Below are positions 31,612 through 32,660 of a stretch of 32,660 nucleotides of DNA, piece by piece. Under the pieces are notes generated by a model. That model ran no database searches. It was not told the origin of the DNA and worked only from the letters and a program-made list of their open reading frames with translations. The DNA is from Spirochaetales bacterium (lineage in GTDB: Bacteria > Spirochaetota > Spirochaetia > SZUA-6 > DRHE01), in the NCBI GenBank assembly GCA_030604195.1, contig JAUVWI010000040.1, positions 1 through 32,660 of the forward strand, in the 5' to 3' direction. Within the stretch, counting starts at the first letter, position 1. Each line of letters begins with the position of its first letter. A program made the position numbers and the translations under genes.

Positions 31612-32457
31612 CTACTCTTTCGGATGTTTTCGGGTGTGGAGAATGTACCTCTTGCCGTAGGGATCACGGGCAAGAAGCATATCGCAGGCCAGTATTGTAC
31701 CGGCCAGCTTTACCGCATCGGTTATTACACAGCTTGCGCCTTTGGCAAAAGCAAGCGCTAAAAAAGCCTGGTTGATGGTGTGGCGGTCCGGCAGGCCGAA
31801 TGAGACATTGCTCGCTCCAAGATTAATATTGACCCCGAATTCCCGGCGCACCAGCTCGATCGTTTTTAAAGTAACGGCACCGGCATTCTGGTCCGCACCG
31901 ACCGTGAGCACCAGAGTGTCTATCACTACATCTTCCGGGGGAATACCAATTTTAGCGGCCCGCTCCAGGATTTTCCCGGCAATGGCCAACCGTTTTTCCG
32001 GATCGTTCGGAATACCATTATCATCCATGGTCAGGCCGACCACTGCTGCGCCCCGGTCCTTGACAATGGGCAGCACGGCTGCAAGGCTGGTTTCCTCTCC
32101 ATTCACCGAGTTAACCAGCGGCTTGCCGGGAGCTACGGCCAGACCGGCCTCGAGCGCCTTCGGATTGCCCGAATCCAGACAGAGGGGCACCTCAACATGG
32201 GAGGCCACCAGCTTCACAACCTCGGGAAGCAGGATAGCCTCGTCCATACCAGGAACACCGACATTGATGTCCAGCACATGGGCGCCAGCTTCCACTTGCT
32301 GGAGTGCCAATTTGCGAACATAATCGAAGTCGCGATCTTTTAGAGCCTGGGCCAGCTTCTTACGCCCGGTCGGGTTGATCTTCTCACCGATCATAATAAC
32401 GGGACCATCAGTATCTATCCTGACTTCGGCAGTCGCGCTTTTCAGAATTGTCTGCAT
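31612..32457 (-). CDS. Methyltetrahydrofolate methyltransferase (pterin-binding MeTr/MtgA family)
   Basis: 281 residues forming a dihydropteroate-synthase-type TIM barrel. GEKINPTGR (24-32), HVLDINVG (around 60-67) and PLCLDSGN are the pterin-binding loops. It lacks B12-binding and activation domains, so it is the stand-alone type (AcsE/MtgA) that moves a methyl group between corrinoid protein and tetrahydrofolate. With the MtmB-like protein it would deliver methyl groups as methyl-tetrahydrofolate to the Wood-Ljungdahl route. AGGAGA precedes the ATG. It is the first gene of a two-gene operon with the corrinoid activator. Confidence 0.93.
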   Translation of the reverse strand: MQTILKSATAEVRIDTDGPVIMIGEKINPTGRKKLAQALKDRDFDYVRKLALQQVEAGAHVLDINVGVPGMDEAILLPEVVKLVASHVEVPLCLDSGNPKALEAGLAVAPGKPLVNSVNGEETSLAAVLPIVKDRGAAVVGLTMDDNGIPNDPEKRLAIAGKILERAAKIGIPPEDVVIDTLVLTVGADQNAGAVTLKTIELVRREFGVNINLGASNVSFGLPDRHTINQAFLALAFAKGASCVITDAVKLAGTILACDMLLARDPYGKRYILHTRKHPKE

Positions 32458-32495
32458 TTTCTTCTCCTATAATCTTTTATGTTTGATTGTCTGCA

Positions 32496-32524
32496 TTTTT
32501 AACAGAAACTCTAAGATAAGTCAA
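32496..32524 (-). promoter_or_regulatory. Promoter of the methyltransferase/activator operon
   Basis: On the minus strand TTGACT (32519-32524) and TAAAAA (32496-32501) are 17 bases apart, with the ATG about 40 bases further on. Confidence 0.5.
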
Positions 32525-32531
32525 ATCAATG

Positions 32532-32660
32532 TCAACCCATTCCTGCGAAAACCAATCCCATAAATATAGTTACCACACCAATGACTTTAGGCAGATAGCT
32601 CTGTTCTTTGAGCAAAGCAATACCCAACACAGCGCCAATAGGTATGCTCAACTGCCGGAA
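32532..32660 (-). CDS. DMT/EamA-like membrane transporter, 3' end only
   Basis: The last 42 codons of a minus-strand gene cut by the right window edge; the TGA stop is at 32532-32534. The reading LSIPIGAVLGIALLKEQSY, then a membrane helix (VIGVVTIFMGLVFAGMG) matches the end of EamA-type drug/metabolite transporters, with the conserved Glu before the last helix. Family assignment is from this fragment alone. Confidence 0.6.
   Translation of the reverse strand, partial: FRQLSIPIGAVLGIALLKEQSYLPKVIGVVTIFMGLVFAGMG

Noticed and set aside
31742-32323. Plus-strand open frame of 193 codons
   Set aside because: Opposite the methyltetrahydrofolate methyltransferase, whose pterin-binding motifs are intact.

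Overview
The window reads as a piece of chromosome from an anaerobic, probably Gram-positive (Clostridia-like) bacterium of moderate G+C. This rests on strong AGGAGG-type ribosome binding sites, an aldehyde:ferredoxin oxidoreductase, many Fe-S proteins, and a corrinoid/tetrahydrofolate methyl-transfer system of the kind that feeds the Wood-Ljungdahl pathway. The lineage is inferred from gene content; no rRNA or tRNA gene was seen.

Left part (1-5.3 kb): an assorted stretch. It holds the 5' part of a GntR/HutC regulator gene, a small FMN-binding pyridoxamine-phosphate-oxidase-like protein, an isoprenylcysteine-methyltransferase-like membrane protein whose start codon looks mutated, an RND efflux pump gene gutted by an internal deletion, a class III nucleotidyl-cyclase-like protein with a small helical N-terminal domain, and a lipoprotein of unknown function.

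Purine/N-compound catabolic block (5.3-16.7 kb): a long minus-strand operon runs XRE-cupin regulator, SsnA amidohydrolase, PreA-like dihydroorotate-dehydrogenase fold protein, a 2x[4Fe-4S] module, YgeW carbamoyltransferase-like protein, tungsten aldehyde:ferredoxin oxidoreductase, and three xanthine-dehydrogenase-type subunits (Mo, FAD, 2Fe-2S). A PLP-dependent fold-type II enzyme diverges from the regulator across a shared control region with a GTTAAG/CTTAAC inverted repeat. The content resembles the anaerobic urate/xanthine cluster of enterobacteria and clostridia, with an AOR added. Two reading frames are interrupted: ssnA in a G8 tract, and the PreA-like/Fe-S junction.

A chemoreceptor with a C-terminal zinc-binding CZB domain (16.8-19.0 kb) separates this block from the next.

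Methyl-transfer block (19.2-32.5 kb): a branched-chain-type ABC transporter is split into two convergent units that meet at a bidirectional terminator (binding protein and two permeases on plus; two ATPases on minus). The ATPase genes lie downstream of a monomethylamine-methyltransferase (MtmB) family gene and its cognate corrinoid protein gene. The MtmB homologue has isoleucine where archaeal MtmB carries pyrrolysine. A choline-kinase-like gene diverges from this operon. Next comes an AAA+ ATPase/VWA pair joined through an A10 tract that contains the dnaX-type slippery heptamer A AAA AAG, so a -1 shift would give one ChlD-like fusion. On the minus strand follow a ferredoxin-type corrinoid reactivation protein (RACo/RamA-like) and a methyltetrahydrofolate methyltransferase. 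Together these could import a methylated amine, demethylate it onto a corrinoid protein, pass the methyl group to tetrahydrofolate and repair oxidised cobalamin. The window ends in the 3' end of a DMT/EamA-like transporter gene.
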